DNA of 36,822 nt from Oscillospiraceae bacterium (GTDB lineage: Bacteria > Bacillota > Clostridia > Christensenellales > Aristaeellaceae): positions 1 through 36,822 of the forward strand of contig JAISZG010000095.1 of NCBI GenBank assembly GCA_031269355.1, given 5' to 3'. This document shows, piece after piece, positions 7,614 through 15,552 of the stretch. Each line of letters begins with the position of its first letter. Within the stretch, counting starts at the first letter, position 1. The notes below the pieces were generated by a model. It saw nothing but the letters and a program-made list of their open reading frames with translations. It was not told the DNA's origin and made no database searches. Both the position numbers and the translations under genes were made by a program.

Positions 7614-8483
7614 TTATTTATAACGATCGTTCCATGCCTGCCGCGTTTCCGCGAGCAGCTCCCGATACCGTTCGTAACGCGCCGCCGCGCCGCAGGCGAG
7701 CATCGTTTCCCTTACGACGCAGCCGGGCTCCCTGTCGTGCATGCACGGCTGAAAGCGGCAGCTTGCGCTTAATCCCTCAAATTCGGCGTACGCTTCCTGA
7801 AGCGACTGAGGCTGAACGCCGTCGAGCGCGAATAAAGAAAACCCAGGCGTATCCAACACGCGCAAGCCGTTTTCAATCAACAGCTCCGAGTGGCGCGTGG
7901 TATGCTTCCCGCGCTCTGTCCGCGCGCTGATCTCCCCTATTTTAAGCCGCCTGCCGATGAGCGCGGATAGTATCGTCGATTTGCCAACGCCGCTCTGTCC
8001 GGCAAAGCAGCACGTTTTGCCCACCATGGCGCCGTATAGACCCGCAAGCGTATCCGATTTCAGCGCGCTTACCGTTTCTATCGGTACTCGCGCCGCCATA
8101 TACTCCTCGCGCACTCGCTCGCCGATAGAAGGATCAATATCATTTTTATTTATACATAACAAACAATCGACACCCGCCAGCCGTGCCATAACCATAAGCC
8201 GATCTATGAGCAGCATATCTGGCTCCGGCGTCGGCGCGATCGTCAATATCAATAATTCCAGGTTTGCGACGGGCGGGCGGGTCAGCACGCTGCTCCTTTC
8301 GAGCACTCGCTCCAGCCAGCCATGCTGTTCGCCGCTGCCGGGCGACATCTCAACGCGATCGCCCGCCATGGGCGTTATATGCTCATGCCGAAGCTTGCCG
8401 CGCGCTCGCAGCGTGTATTCCGCTCCATCGTCGCCGACGGCGGTATACATGCCGCCCACGCCGCGTATCAGCGTCCCCAGCAT
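7614..8483 (-). CDS. rsgA: Ribosome small-subunit-dependent GTPase A (RsgA/YloQ/CpgA)
   Basis: The protein has 289 residues. An N-terminal OB-fold is followed by a circularly permuted GTPase domain, in the order typical of the family: NKND (112-115, G4) precedes the P-loop GQSGVGKST (162-170, G1), then DTPG (211-214, G3). A C-terminal zinc knuckle uses C242, C247, H249 and C255. RsgA is a late 30S ribosome assembly factor. In Gram-positives it commonly follows the PrkC/PrpC kinase-phosphatase pair, and in Bacillus its homologue CpgA is a PrkC substrate; the same linkage is present here, with the kinase stop 4 bp before this start. It is last in a three-gene unit ended by the terminator at 7544-7576. 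Confidence 0.97.
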   Translation of the reverse strand: MLGTLIRGVGGMYTAVGDDGAEYTLRARGKLRHEHITPMAGDRVEMSPGSGEQHGWLERVLERSSVLTRPPVANLELLILTIAPTPEPDMLLIDRLMVMARLAGVDCLLCINKNDIDPSIGERVREEYMAARVPIETVSALKSDTLAGLYGAMVGKTCCFAGQSGVGKSTILSALIGRRLKIGEISARTERGKHTTRHSELLIENGLRVLDTPGFSLFALDGVQPQSLQEAYAEFEGLSASCRFQPCMHDREPGCVVRETMLACGAAARYERYRELLAETRQAWNDRYK

Positions 8484-8487
8484 TCGT

Positions 8488-10323
8488 TCACTTCAAGTCC
8501 ACGCTAATTGATCGCACAAACTGATCCTCCTCGTATACGTTGCACGTATATGTCCCCGGCTGATCCGCGCGCACCAGAAAATTGGCGTCGCTGTATCCCT
8601 TCGGATGAATCGCGCAGTATTGAAGTTCTTCCGTTCCGTCCGCTTTAACCAGCGTCGCCTTTATCAGCGAGTCCGACTCAAGCGACAGCCGCACGCTGGC
8701 TTCTCCCGTGTATATGCGCGGCTCCAGGCGGCCGACGGTAAGCGTAAGCCGCTCGCCCAGCGTAACGCGGGTATAAGCCTCCGGATCCTGCGCGATAACC
8801 ACTCCGTCAAGATTAGAATCGTTCACCGTTTGCAGCTTTACTTCCGACAGAGTCAGCGCTTCTGTGACGCTCGCCATAGCGGTCTGTTCCGGCATAGAAA
8901 CGAAATTTGGAACTATCACCAACCCGCCGCTGATGCGAAGAACCACCGGCTGGCCGTAGCGCACCTTGACGCCCGGCGCCGGCACCTGCTCGATAACAAG
9001 GCCTTCCCGCGCTTCCGACGCGACTATCTCCTGCACGCTTATCGTAAGCCTCGATTCGCGGATAACCGCCAGCGCCGCAGTCAGCGTCTGGTGAGTAAGA
9101 TCCGGCATTATCATATCGTATTCGCTTACGCTTACGGTAAGAAGCACTTCCCCGCCCGGCTGAAGCAGCGCGCCGGGTTCGGGCGACTGATCTACGACCA
9201 GTCCCTCGGTGCCGATCTCGACTATCCGCTCCGTTTTGTGTATCACAAGCCCCTTGCTCTCCAGCAACTCAGACGCCGCCGCGTACGACATATTCGTGAC
9301 GGTGGGCATAATAACGCGGTCAAGCATCGCTCGAAGCACGTTGCGCGCGACGCTCAATATCAATAGCACTATAACCACCGACAGCAGCGCTGTGAACGTA
9401 ATCGTTATCGCGCGCCGCCAGTGCCGCAATCGGCGCTGCTTTATCTCTATTTGCTCTGGAGTATCCTTCTTTTCCACCTTCGGTTCCGGCGCGGGTACGT
9501 TCGGAAAATGAAGCGCTTGGCGGATCGCGCCAGCCATGGCCTTCGCGTTCGGATACCGCTTATCCGGATCTTTCTCCATAGCGCGCATAACAACCCGCGC
9601 CAGCGCGATGGGCACGTTTGAGTTTATTTGCATCGGCGGGACAGGCTTGTCTTCCAAATGGGCGATTGCGACCGCCACTTGATTATCGCCGCTGAACGGT
9701 TTTTTCCCGGTCAGCATCTCATATAGCACTACGCCTACGGAATAAATGTCGCTTTTCTCATCCGCCAACTCGCCGCGCGCCTGCTCGGGCGAAAAATAAT
9801 GTACGGAACCTATCGCGCTTTCCTGTACGTTCGGATCTCCCGGCTGGCCTACCACGCGCGCGATTCCAAAATCGAGCACCTTGATGAGATTGGTTTTATC
9901 CATAAGTATATTCTGCGGCTTTATATCGCGATGAATTATACCCTGCTCGTGCGCGTGCGACAGCGCGGCGAGAATGCGTATCGCTATGTTCGCGGCCTTA
10001 TCCGGCGGCAGCGCGCCGTCATGGCGGATCATATCCTTCAGCGACGTCCCCGATACATATTCGATAACCAGATACCGCGCGCCGTTTTCAATCCCGACAT
10101 CCAGCAGATTAACTATATTTGGATGCGTCATCCTGGACGCGGCGGTCGCCTCGCGCTCGAAGCGCGCGATGAAAGTGGCGTCGTGCGTCAATTCCTCGCG
10201 CAGAATTTTTACGGCGACCATCTTTTTTGTATTGCGATCCAGCGCGCGGTATACTGTCGCCATACCGCCCTCGCCTATCATTTCCAGTAATTCATATCTG
10301 TTTACCAGTACTTTGCCTATCAT
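8488..10323 (-). CDS. prkC: PASTA-domain Ser/Thr protein kinase (PrkC/PknB type)
   Basis: The protein has 611 residues. The cytoplasmic kinase domain (about 9-273) has the P-loop GEGGMATVY, Lys39 in VAVKIL, HRDIKPQN with catalytic Asp133, DFGIAR (about 151-156) and SPEQARG. A basic juxtamembrane linker leads to one membrane helix (about 306-326). Outside are three PASTA repeats (about 338-396, 403-465 and 468-534) and a C-terminal region of about 75 residues with beta character. PASTA domains sense muropeptides or lipid II, and such kinases control cell-wall growth, sporulation and germination. The start ATG overlaps the phosphatase stop by 4 bp (ATGA), so the pair is translationally coupled. 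The gene symbol follows the Bacillus name. Confidence 0.96.
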   Translation of the reverse strand: MIGKVLVNRYELLEMIGEGGMATVYRALDRNTKKMVAVKILREELTHDATFIARFEREATAASRMTHPNIVNLLDVGIENGARYLVIEYVSGTSLKDMIRHDGALPPDKAANIAIRILAALSHAHEQGIIHRDIKPQNILMDKTNLIKVLDFGIARVVGQPGDPNVQESAIGSVHYFSPEQARGELADEKSDIYSVGVVLYEMLTGKKPFSGDNQVAVAIAHLEDKPVPPMQINSNVPIALARVVMRAMEKDPDKRYPNAKAMAGAIRQALHFPNVPAPEPKVEKKDTPEQIEIKQRRLRHWRRAITITFTALLSVVIVLLILSVARNVLRAMLDRVIMPTVTNMSYAAASELLESKGLVIHKTERIVEIGTEGLVVDQSPEPGALLQPGGEVLLTVSVSEYDMIMPDLTHQTLTAALAVIRESRLTISVQEIVASEAREGLVIEQVPAPGVKVRYGQPVVLRISGGLVIVPNFVSMPEQTAMASVTEALTLSEVKLQTVNDSNLDGVVIAQDPEAYTRVTLGERLTLTVGRLEPRIYTGEASVRLSLESDSLIKATLVKADGTEELQYCAIHPKGYSDANFLVRADQPGTYTCNVYEEDQFVRSISVDLK

Positions 10324-11081
10324 GCGCCCACCTCCTCCCCATCGTCGAGAAGGAGTATCAATGTTATGTTGTCCGCTCCGCCGGCCTCCAGCGCGTCCGC
10401 GATGAGCGCGTCGGCGGCTTCCTCTATTATGGTTATGCCGCTATATGTATTTGCGTGTTTAAGCAAACATCCGATGTGTTCGCGAATGTGGGCGCCTATG
10501 CGCGCGTCGTCCAGCATATCTGTTAATCCGTCGCTGCACAAAAGCCACAGGTCGCCGATTTGCCTATCCCACTCAAAAACATCCGCCCGAACGCTTTCCT
10601 CCACGCCCAGCGCGCGGGTTATAACGCTGCGCTGGGGATGCGCGCGCGCTTGTTCCGGTGTAATCTTTTTTTTGCGGAGCAATTCGTCCACAAGCGAATG
10701 ATCCCGCGTGCACAGATGAAGGCGGTTATCTCTATATAAATACGCGCGGCTGTCGCCCACCTGCGCTATAAGCGCGGTTGCAGAATCTGCCCACAGCGCG
10801 GTAAGGGTGGTTCCCATTCCGAAGCGATCGATCGCCGCAAGCGAATCCGCGTATATGCGATTGTTGGCCAATTCGATAGCCTCGCGGAAAGCGAGCGGGG
10901 TAGGCACGGCGCAGGGCAAGGATTCCGCCAGCGTATCAACTGCCATACGGCTGGCGATTTCGCCCGCGCGATGTCCTCCCATGCCGTCCGCCACAGCGTA
11001 CAGCCCGCATGGGTGCATCAGAACGGCATCCTCGTTCTTTTCCCTTATTCGTCCGGGACTGGTCCGCATCGTCGCGAGCAT
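10320..11081 (-). CDS. prpC: PP2C-type Ser/Thr protein phosphatase (PrpC/Stp)
   Basis: The protein has 253 residues. PPM-family metal-binding motifs are present in order: REKNEDAV near the N-terminus, ADGMGGHRAGE (about 32-42), QVGDSRAYLY, LLCSDGLTD and GGADNITLILL near the end. The conserved aspartates coordinate the catalytic metal ions. The enzyme removes phosphates placed by the PASTA kinase encoded next, overlapping by 4 bp. The ATG at 11081 has GGAGG 4 bp upstream, slightly close; an ATG four codons later is too far away. No promoter is obvious in the 60 bp separating it from the oxidoreductase upstream, so read-through from that gene is possible. Confidence 0.95.
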   Translation of the reverse strand: MLATMRTSPGRIREKNEDAVLMHPCGLYAVADGMGGHRAGEIASRMAVDTLAESLPCAVPTPLAFREAIELANNRIYADSLAAIDRFGMGTTLTALWADSATALIAQVGDSRAYLYRDNRLHLCTRDHSLVDELLRKKKITPEQARAHPQRSVITRALGVEESVRADVFEWDRQIGDLWLLCSDGLTDMLDDARIGAHIREHIGCLLKHANTYSGITIIEEAADALIADALEAGGADNITLILLLDDGEEVGA

Positions 11082-11141
11082 CCTGCCTCCGCATTAAAGT
11101 ATGCAATAAGTATCTTTATGTTTGATTAATCTATATCGGCG

Positions 11142-12302
11142 TCAGATTTCCTTTATATCCACCCAGGCTCTGCGCGAGCTGGCCAATTCGGCGGCGTCCA
11201 TTATCTGCGATACCTTTACGCCGTCCTCAAAGCTTGGCGCGCATTCGCGCTCTTGCGCGATACACTGCGCGAACTCGTAAAATTCGTGTACGAACGTCTC
11301 CGGAAAACCGATCACGTGTCCTGCCGGCCACCATTTGTCCCAATACGGATGTATGCCTTCCGATACTTGAATCATCCGCCATCCTTGCAGCCCCGGCTCG
11401 TCCTCGGCGCTGAAATACCAAAGCTCGTTCATCCTCTCGAATTCAAAGCGTATCGAGCCTTTTTCGCCATTTACTTCCAGGCGCATGTCGTTCTTATGCC
11501 CCTGCGAGAAACGCGTCGCTTCGAACACTCCAACCGCGCCGTTCTCGAACGACGCTATAAACGCGGCCGCGTCGTCCACGTCCACAGGCGCGCGCGGCGC
11601 GTCCGATCCGGCTTTGCCGCTTAGTCCCGTCATCCGCTCGACTATCGGGCGCTCTTTCACGAACGTGCGCGTCAGGCCGGTTACCGATTCGATATCCCCC
11701 ACCAGATAGCGCGCGGCGTCGATCACATGCGCCCCTAAATCGCCCAACGACCCCGAGCCGCACACAGATTTATCAAGCCGCCACACCTTGGGAAATTCAG
11801 GATCGATTATCCAATCCTGCAGGAAGCTGCCCCTAAAGTGGAATATCCTGCCAAGCTTCCCCTCGTCGATCATCTTCTTCGCCAATACCAGCGCGGGCGC
11901 GAACCGGTAGTTAAAGCCGATCTGATGTCGCACTCCCGCCTTGCGCGCGGCATCCAGCATTTCCCTGGCGTCGTCTGTGGTCAGCGCGAGCGGCTTCTCG
12001 CAAAAAATATGTTTGCCGGCCTGCGCCGCAGCTATCGCCACTTCCTTATGAACGTTGGACGGCGCGGTGATATCTATCGCGTCCACGTCGTCCCGCGCGA
12101 CCAGCTTGCGCCAATCCGTCTCAACCTGCGCGTAGCCGAACTTCTCCGCCGCTTCGGCGGCCCATGCTCCGTCGCGTCCGCACAGAACGCGGCGCTCTAT
12201 CGGGCGATCCGTGTCGAAGAACATCGGCAGCCGCGCGAGCGCGTTCGAATGCGCCTTTCCCATAAACTTATAACCTACAAGTCCGAATCGAATAGGCTGC
12301 AT
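11142..12302 (-). CDS. Gfo/Idh/MocA family oxidoreductase
   Basis: The protein has 386 residues. The N-terminal Rossmann domain begins IRFGLVGYKFMGKAHSNAL, with the NAD(P) glycine motif and the MGxxH signature of the family. EKPLALT (about 98-104) carries the catalytic-site lysine. The C-terminal alpha/beta domain includes GDLGAHVIDAARYL. Family members oxidise or reduce sugars, inositols and related compounds; the substrate cannot be told from sequence alone. The ATG at 12302 has AAAGGAGG 8 bp upstream. A promoter with a perfect TATAAT lies 50 bp ahead, so it appears to be transcribed alone or with the phosphatase-kinase genes behind it. Confidence 0.92.
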   Translation of the reverse strand: MQPIRFGLVGYKFMGKAHSNALARLPMFFDTDRPIERRVLCGRDGAWAAEAAEKFGYAQVETDWRKLVARDDVDAIDITAPSNVHKEVAIAAAQAGKHIFCEKPLALTTDDAREMLDAARKAGVRHQIGFNYRFAPALVLAKKMIDEGKLGRIFHFRGSFLQDWIIDPEFPKVWRLDKSVCGSGSLGDLGAHVIDAARYLVGDIESVTGLTRTFVKERPIVERMTGLSGKAGSDAPRAPVDVDDAAAFIASFENGAVGVFEATRFSQGHKNDMRLEVNGEKGSIRFEFERMNELWYFSAEDEPGLQGWRMIQVSEGIHPYWDKWWPAGHVIGFPETFVHEFYEFAQCIAQERECAPSFEDGVKVSQIMDAAELASSRRAWVDIKEI

Positions 12303-12349
12303 AAAATCGTCCTCCTTTGGTAAGCGACACGCTTCTTAACATTCGCTTC

Positions 12350-12378
12350 ATTATAATCTTATTTCGCGCCGAAGGCAA
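12350..12378 (-). promoter_or_regulatory. Promoter of the Gfo/Idh/MocA gene
   Basis: On the minus strand TTGCCT (12378-12373) and a perfect TATAAT (12355-12350) are spaced by 17 bp. Confidence 0.65.
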
Positions 12379-12393
12379 GCGCGCCGTCGAATC

Positions 12394-12422
12394 TGGACAG
12401 CATCGTCATTATCACGTATACT
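12394..12422 (+). promoter_or_regulatory. Promoter of the C26 hydrolase gene
   Basis: TGGACA (12394-12399) and TATACT (12417-12422) are spaced by 17 bp on the plus strand. The start codon lies 112 bp downstream, and the leader contains a copy of the hairpin repeat. Confidence 0.6.
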
Positions 12423-12433
12423 GCCAACGACAA

Positions 12434-12516
12434 TTTACGCGCGGATAGCGGACGCAAATGCGCAGTGCGGCTAGCCGCAGCGGGTTCGAGAAAACTCCGC
12501 AGGAGTTTTACCTTAT
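12434..12516 (-). repeat. Hairpin repeat family, copy A (minus orientation)
   Basis: Read on the minus strand it starts ataaggtaaaactcctgcgg, forms an AAAACTCC-TGC-GGAGTTTT hairpin and continues into a GC-rich part with gctgcggctagccgc. It lies in the leader of the C26 hydrolase gene, just before its ribosome binding site. There it could attenuate transcription or bring its own structure to the mRNA. Related copies lie at 28618, 32194, 33640 and 36585. Confidence 0.8.
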
Positions 12517-12533
12517 ATTGGGGAGGATTGCGT

Positions 12534-13196
12534 GTGGCTCGGGTGTTGATCGCGGGACGAATCAAAGGGGACGACTTGAGCGATTCTATGAAGTTTATTA
12601 AGCGGGTTCGGGCGGTAGGCTCGATCGGGGCGGTTGCGGCGGCGGAAAGCGAGAGCGACGCGGCCGCGCTGGCCGACGGGTTTGACGCGCTGATATTATC
12701 AGGCGGCATGGATATCGATCCCGCCATATATGGGCAGACGCCCAATCCGTCGAACACGTATGACGGCGCGGAGCGCGACCGTTCGGATGAGCTGCTGTTT
12801 CGCGCGTTTTACTCGCGCGGCAAGCGCGTTATGGGCATATGCAGGGGCTGCCAGGCGATCAACGTATTCATGGGCGGCACGCTGCACCAGCATCTTCCGG
12901 ACGCTTTCGAGCCTGTGCTGTGGCACGCGCGCAATATACTGGGCAGGCACGGCGCGAGCATAGCGCCCGGCACCGCCCTCGCCTTATTGTTGGGCGCGGG
13001 AGATATTCGCGTGAATTCCAGCCACCATCAGGCAATCGACCGGCCGGGCGAGGGGCTCGCCGCGTGCGCCATCGCGCCGGACGGCGTTACGGAAGCGGCG
13101 GAAGGGCGGAATGTGCTGCTAATACAGTGGCATCCCGAGTGGATGGGGGACGAACACGGCGCGCTGTTTAAGTGGCTGACGGGCGGCGAGGCATAA
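12534..13196 (+). CDS. Gamma-glutamyl-gamma-aminobutyrate hydrolase family protein (peptidase C26)
   Basis: The protein has 220 residues from a GTG at 12534 with GGGAGG 7 bp upstream; the open frame extends further 5' through a repeat element but that part is not protein-like. It has the class I glutamine amidotransferase fold: LILSGGMDIDPAIYGQ is the family oxyanion-strand region, GICRGCQAINV carries the nucleophile Cys103, and QWHPEW carries His200 and Glu202. PuuD-type enzymes hydrolyse gamma-glutamyl-GABA in putrescine breakdown, but many family members have other gamma-glutamyl substrates. No putrescine genes are nearby, so the substrate is open. Confidence 0.92.
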   Translation: MARVLIAGRIKGDDLSDSMKFIKRVRAVGSIGAVAAAESESDAAALADGFDALILSGGMDIDPAIYGQTPNPSNTYDGAERDRSDELLFRAFYSRGKRVMGICRGCQAINVFMGGTLHQHLPDAFEPVLWHARNILGRHGASIAPGTALALLLGAGDIRVNSSHHQAIDRPGEGLAACAIAPDGVTEAAEGRNVLLIQWHPEWMGDEHGALFKWLTGGEA

Positions 13197-13352
13197 CGCC
13201 CCGCTTCAAACGGAATAATATGCAAGACAGATAACCCTTTCTTGCGTTTTATCGCAATTTGGGTTTTGGCACCGCTTGAGTTTCCACCGCCGTCTTGGTA
13301 CAATATGCGCTGTATGGGGCGCGCTTCGCCAGGAATTTGACGGAGGACCAAC

Positions 13353-14267
13353 ATGGACGACAAGACGACGGATAAGCCGGAACAACAAGAGCCCGCGCTG
13401 CATCCGGATAAGCAGGATTTGATCCGTAAGCTCAACCGTTCCGGCAAAAGGCTTAGCAAAGGACACAGGCGGATTGCGGAATATATAATCGAACATTATG
13501 ATAAAGCAATCTTTATGACCGCCTCAAAGCTGGGCGAAAAGGTGGGGATCAGCGAATCGACGGTGGTGCGATTTGCCGCCGCGCTGGGATACGAAGGCTA
13601 TCCGCAATTGCAAAAAGCGCTACAGGAGCTGGTGCGGCACCGGCTGACCGTCGTGCAGCGGTTTGAAATGTCAACGGACATCAACCCAAGCGAGGTTCTG
13701 CGCACTGTTCTTAGAACGGACATGCAGAACATTCGCCAAACGATAGAGGAAATAGACGAGCGCGTGTTCGACGAAGTGGTGGAGCGGCTGCTGGGCGCGC
13801 GCCACATCTATGTGCTTGGAGTGCGCGCCGCCGCGCCGCTCGCGTCGTTTCTGGGATACTATTTGAGCTTTGTGTTCGAGAACGTTCATGTCGCCGCAAC
13901 CGGCGTTATCGACATATTCGAGCGCATCGCTAGGATCAGCGCGGAGGATGTGCTCATCGGCATCAGCTTCCCCCGCTATTCCACGCGCACGCTCGAGGCG
14001 ATGAGCTTCGCCAAATCGCACGGCGCGCAGGTGATCGCGATTACGGACGGGCCTATGTCGCCGCTGGTCGACGCCGCGACCATATGCCTGACCGCTCATA
14101 CGGATATGGCGTCGTTCGTCGATTCCCTCGCCGCGCCCCTGTCCATGATAAACGCGCTGATTGTCGCGCTGGGCTTGCACAGGCGGCAGGAATTGACCGA
14201 CCACTTCGCGTTGCTGGAGGATATATGGGACGCGTATCATGTTTATTCAGAAACCGATAAATCCTGA
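13353..14267 (+). CDS. RpiR/MurR family transcriptional regulator
   Basis: The protein has 304 residues. After a charged N-terminal extension of about 20 residues, an RpiR-type helix-turn-helix spans about 25-95 (MTASKLGEKVGISESTVVRF followed by ALGYEGYPQLQ). A SIS sugar-phosphate-binding domain covers about 140-275, with GVRAAAPLASF and a SFPRYSTRTLEAM segment. Such regulators respond to phosphosugars and usually control adjacent carbohydrate genes, but here the next gene is a flavoprotein and no sugar operon is adjacent. The start has GGAGG 7 bp upstream. Its 3' end overlaps the next gene by 29 bp, suggesting translational coupling. Confidence 0.93.
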   Translation: MDDKTTDKPEQQEPALHPDKQDLIRKLNRSGKRLSKGHRRIAEYIIEHYDKAIFMTASKLGEKVGISESTVVRFAAALGYEGYPQLQKALQELVRHRLTVVQRFEMSTDINPSEVLRTVLRTDMQNIRQTIEEIDERVFDEVVERLLGARHIYVLGVRAAAPLASFLGYYLSFVFENVHVAATGVIDIFERIARISAEDVLIGISFPRYSTRTLEAMSFAKSHGAQVIAITDGPMSPLVDAATICLTAHTDMASFVDSLAAPLSMINALIVALGLHRRQELTDHFALLEDIWDAYHVYSETDKS

Positions 14268-15507
14268 CGCGCGCGTCGCGGTAATCGGCGGCGGACCCGC
14301 CGGTATGGCCGCCGCGCTGTTTGCTGCGGAATGCGGCGCCAGCGTAACTCTCGCCGAGCGCAATGAGAAGCTGGGCAAAAAATTATATATAACCGGAAAA
14401 GGTCGTTGTAATATAACTAATATGGCGGACGCGGAGCGCACGCAGGCGAATATACTGCGCGGCGCTCCCTTCCTGCGTTCGGCTCTGGCCGCGTTTGACG
14501 CCCGCGCGCTGCGCTCGTGGCTGGAGTCGCTTGGTTTGCCTACCGTAGAGGAACGCGGCGGACGAGTGTTTCCGGCAAGCATGAAGGCGAGCGACGTCAC
14601 GCGCGCGCTGACACGTGAGATGGAGGCGCGCGGCGTTATCGTTATGCTGCGCGCGCGGGTGAAATCCATCAAAATCGACGGTGGGCGCGCGTCGGGCGTT
14701 ATGCTTGAGGATGGCAGGAATATCGATTGCAGCGCGGCTATCCTAGCGACGGGCGGACTGAGTTATCCCGCGACAGGCTCTACGGGCGACGGATACCAAA
14801 TCGCGGCCTCGCTCGATCATACGATAGTTCCGACCGGCCCGGCGCTGGCGCCGCTGGAATCCGGCGCGGCGTGGGTGCGCGAGCTGCAGGGCTTGTCGCT
14901 GCGAAACGTGACGCTGCGCGCGTCGTGGTCTGGACGGCGGGTGATGGACGAGCAAGGCGAGCTGCTGTTCACGCATTTTGGCATATCAGGACCGCTTGCG
15001 CTGACGCTGTCGAGCAGGATTCCCGGCGCGGCGGGTTCGCTCGAACCCCTATCAACCACGCTGGATTTAAAGCCCGCGCTTTCTATAGAGCAGGTCGAAG
15101 CGCGGCTTACGCGGGAGTTTGCCGATAATCCTCGCAAGCGTTTGGATACCGTGCTATGCGCGATGCTTCCCGAGCGTTTCGCAAAGCTGTTTCCCGAGTT
15201 ATGCGGCGTGCGGCCAGACCGCGCGGCCGCGCAGATTACGAAGGATGAGCGGCGCAAGGTTGCGGAAACGTTCAAGGCGCTGCGCGTTCCTATCGATAGG
15301 CTGCGCGGGTTTGACGAAGCGGTGATCACTCGCGGCGGCGTCGATCTGCGCGAAATCGATCCGCGCACTATGTGCTCAAAGAAGATCGCCGGGCTATACT
15401 TCGCTGGCGAAATAATAGACGCGGACGCGCTGACGGGCGGGTTCAATCTGCAGATCGCGTTTTCCACCGGCGCTAAGGCGGGTCGATCGGCTGCCTCGGT
15501 GATTTAA
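14239..15507 (+). CDS. HI0933/YhiN-type NAD(P)/FAD-dependent oxidoreductase
   Basis: The protein has 422 residues. The N-terminal Rossmann motif VIGGGPAGMAA (about 15-25) is followed by ERNEKLGKKLYITGKGRCNITN, the signature of the HI0933 family. The C-terminus carries the second FAD-contact motif FAGEIIDADALTGGFNLQ, which contains the family GGYNLQ-like box. The biochemical role of these flavoproteins is not well defined. No clear ribosome binding site sits at the proper distance, and the start lies inside the end of the RpiR gene, so translation probably depends on the upstream gene. No function in sugar metabolism should be assumed from the neighbour alone. Confidence 0.92.
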   Translation: MFIQKPINPDARVAVIGGGPAGMAAALFAAECGASVTLAERNEKLGKKLYITGKGRCNITNMADAERTQANILRGAPFLRSALAAFDARALRSWLESLGLPTVEERGGRVFPASMKASDVTRALTREMEARGVIVMLRARVKSIKIDGGRASGVMLEDGRNIDCSAAILATGGLSYPATGSTGDGYQIAASLDHTIVPTGPALAPLESGAAWVRELQGLSLRNVTLRASWSGRRVMDEQGELLFTHFGISGPLALTLSSRIPGAAGSLEPLSTTLDLKPALSIEQVEARLTREFADNPRKRLDTVLCAMLPERFAKLFPELCGVRPDRAAAQITKDERRKVAETFKALRVPIDRLRGFDEAVITRGGVDLREIDPRTMCSKKIAGLYFAGEIIDADALTGGFNLQIAFSTGAKAGRSAASVI

Positions 15508-15552
15508 TTATAATATATATAATATATTGTTATTTCAAAGGAGCGCTTGAAT

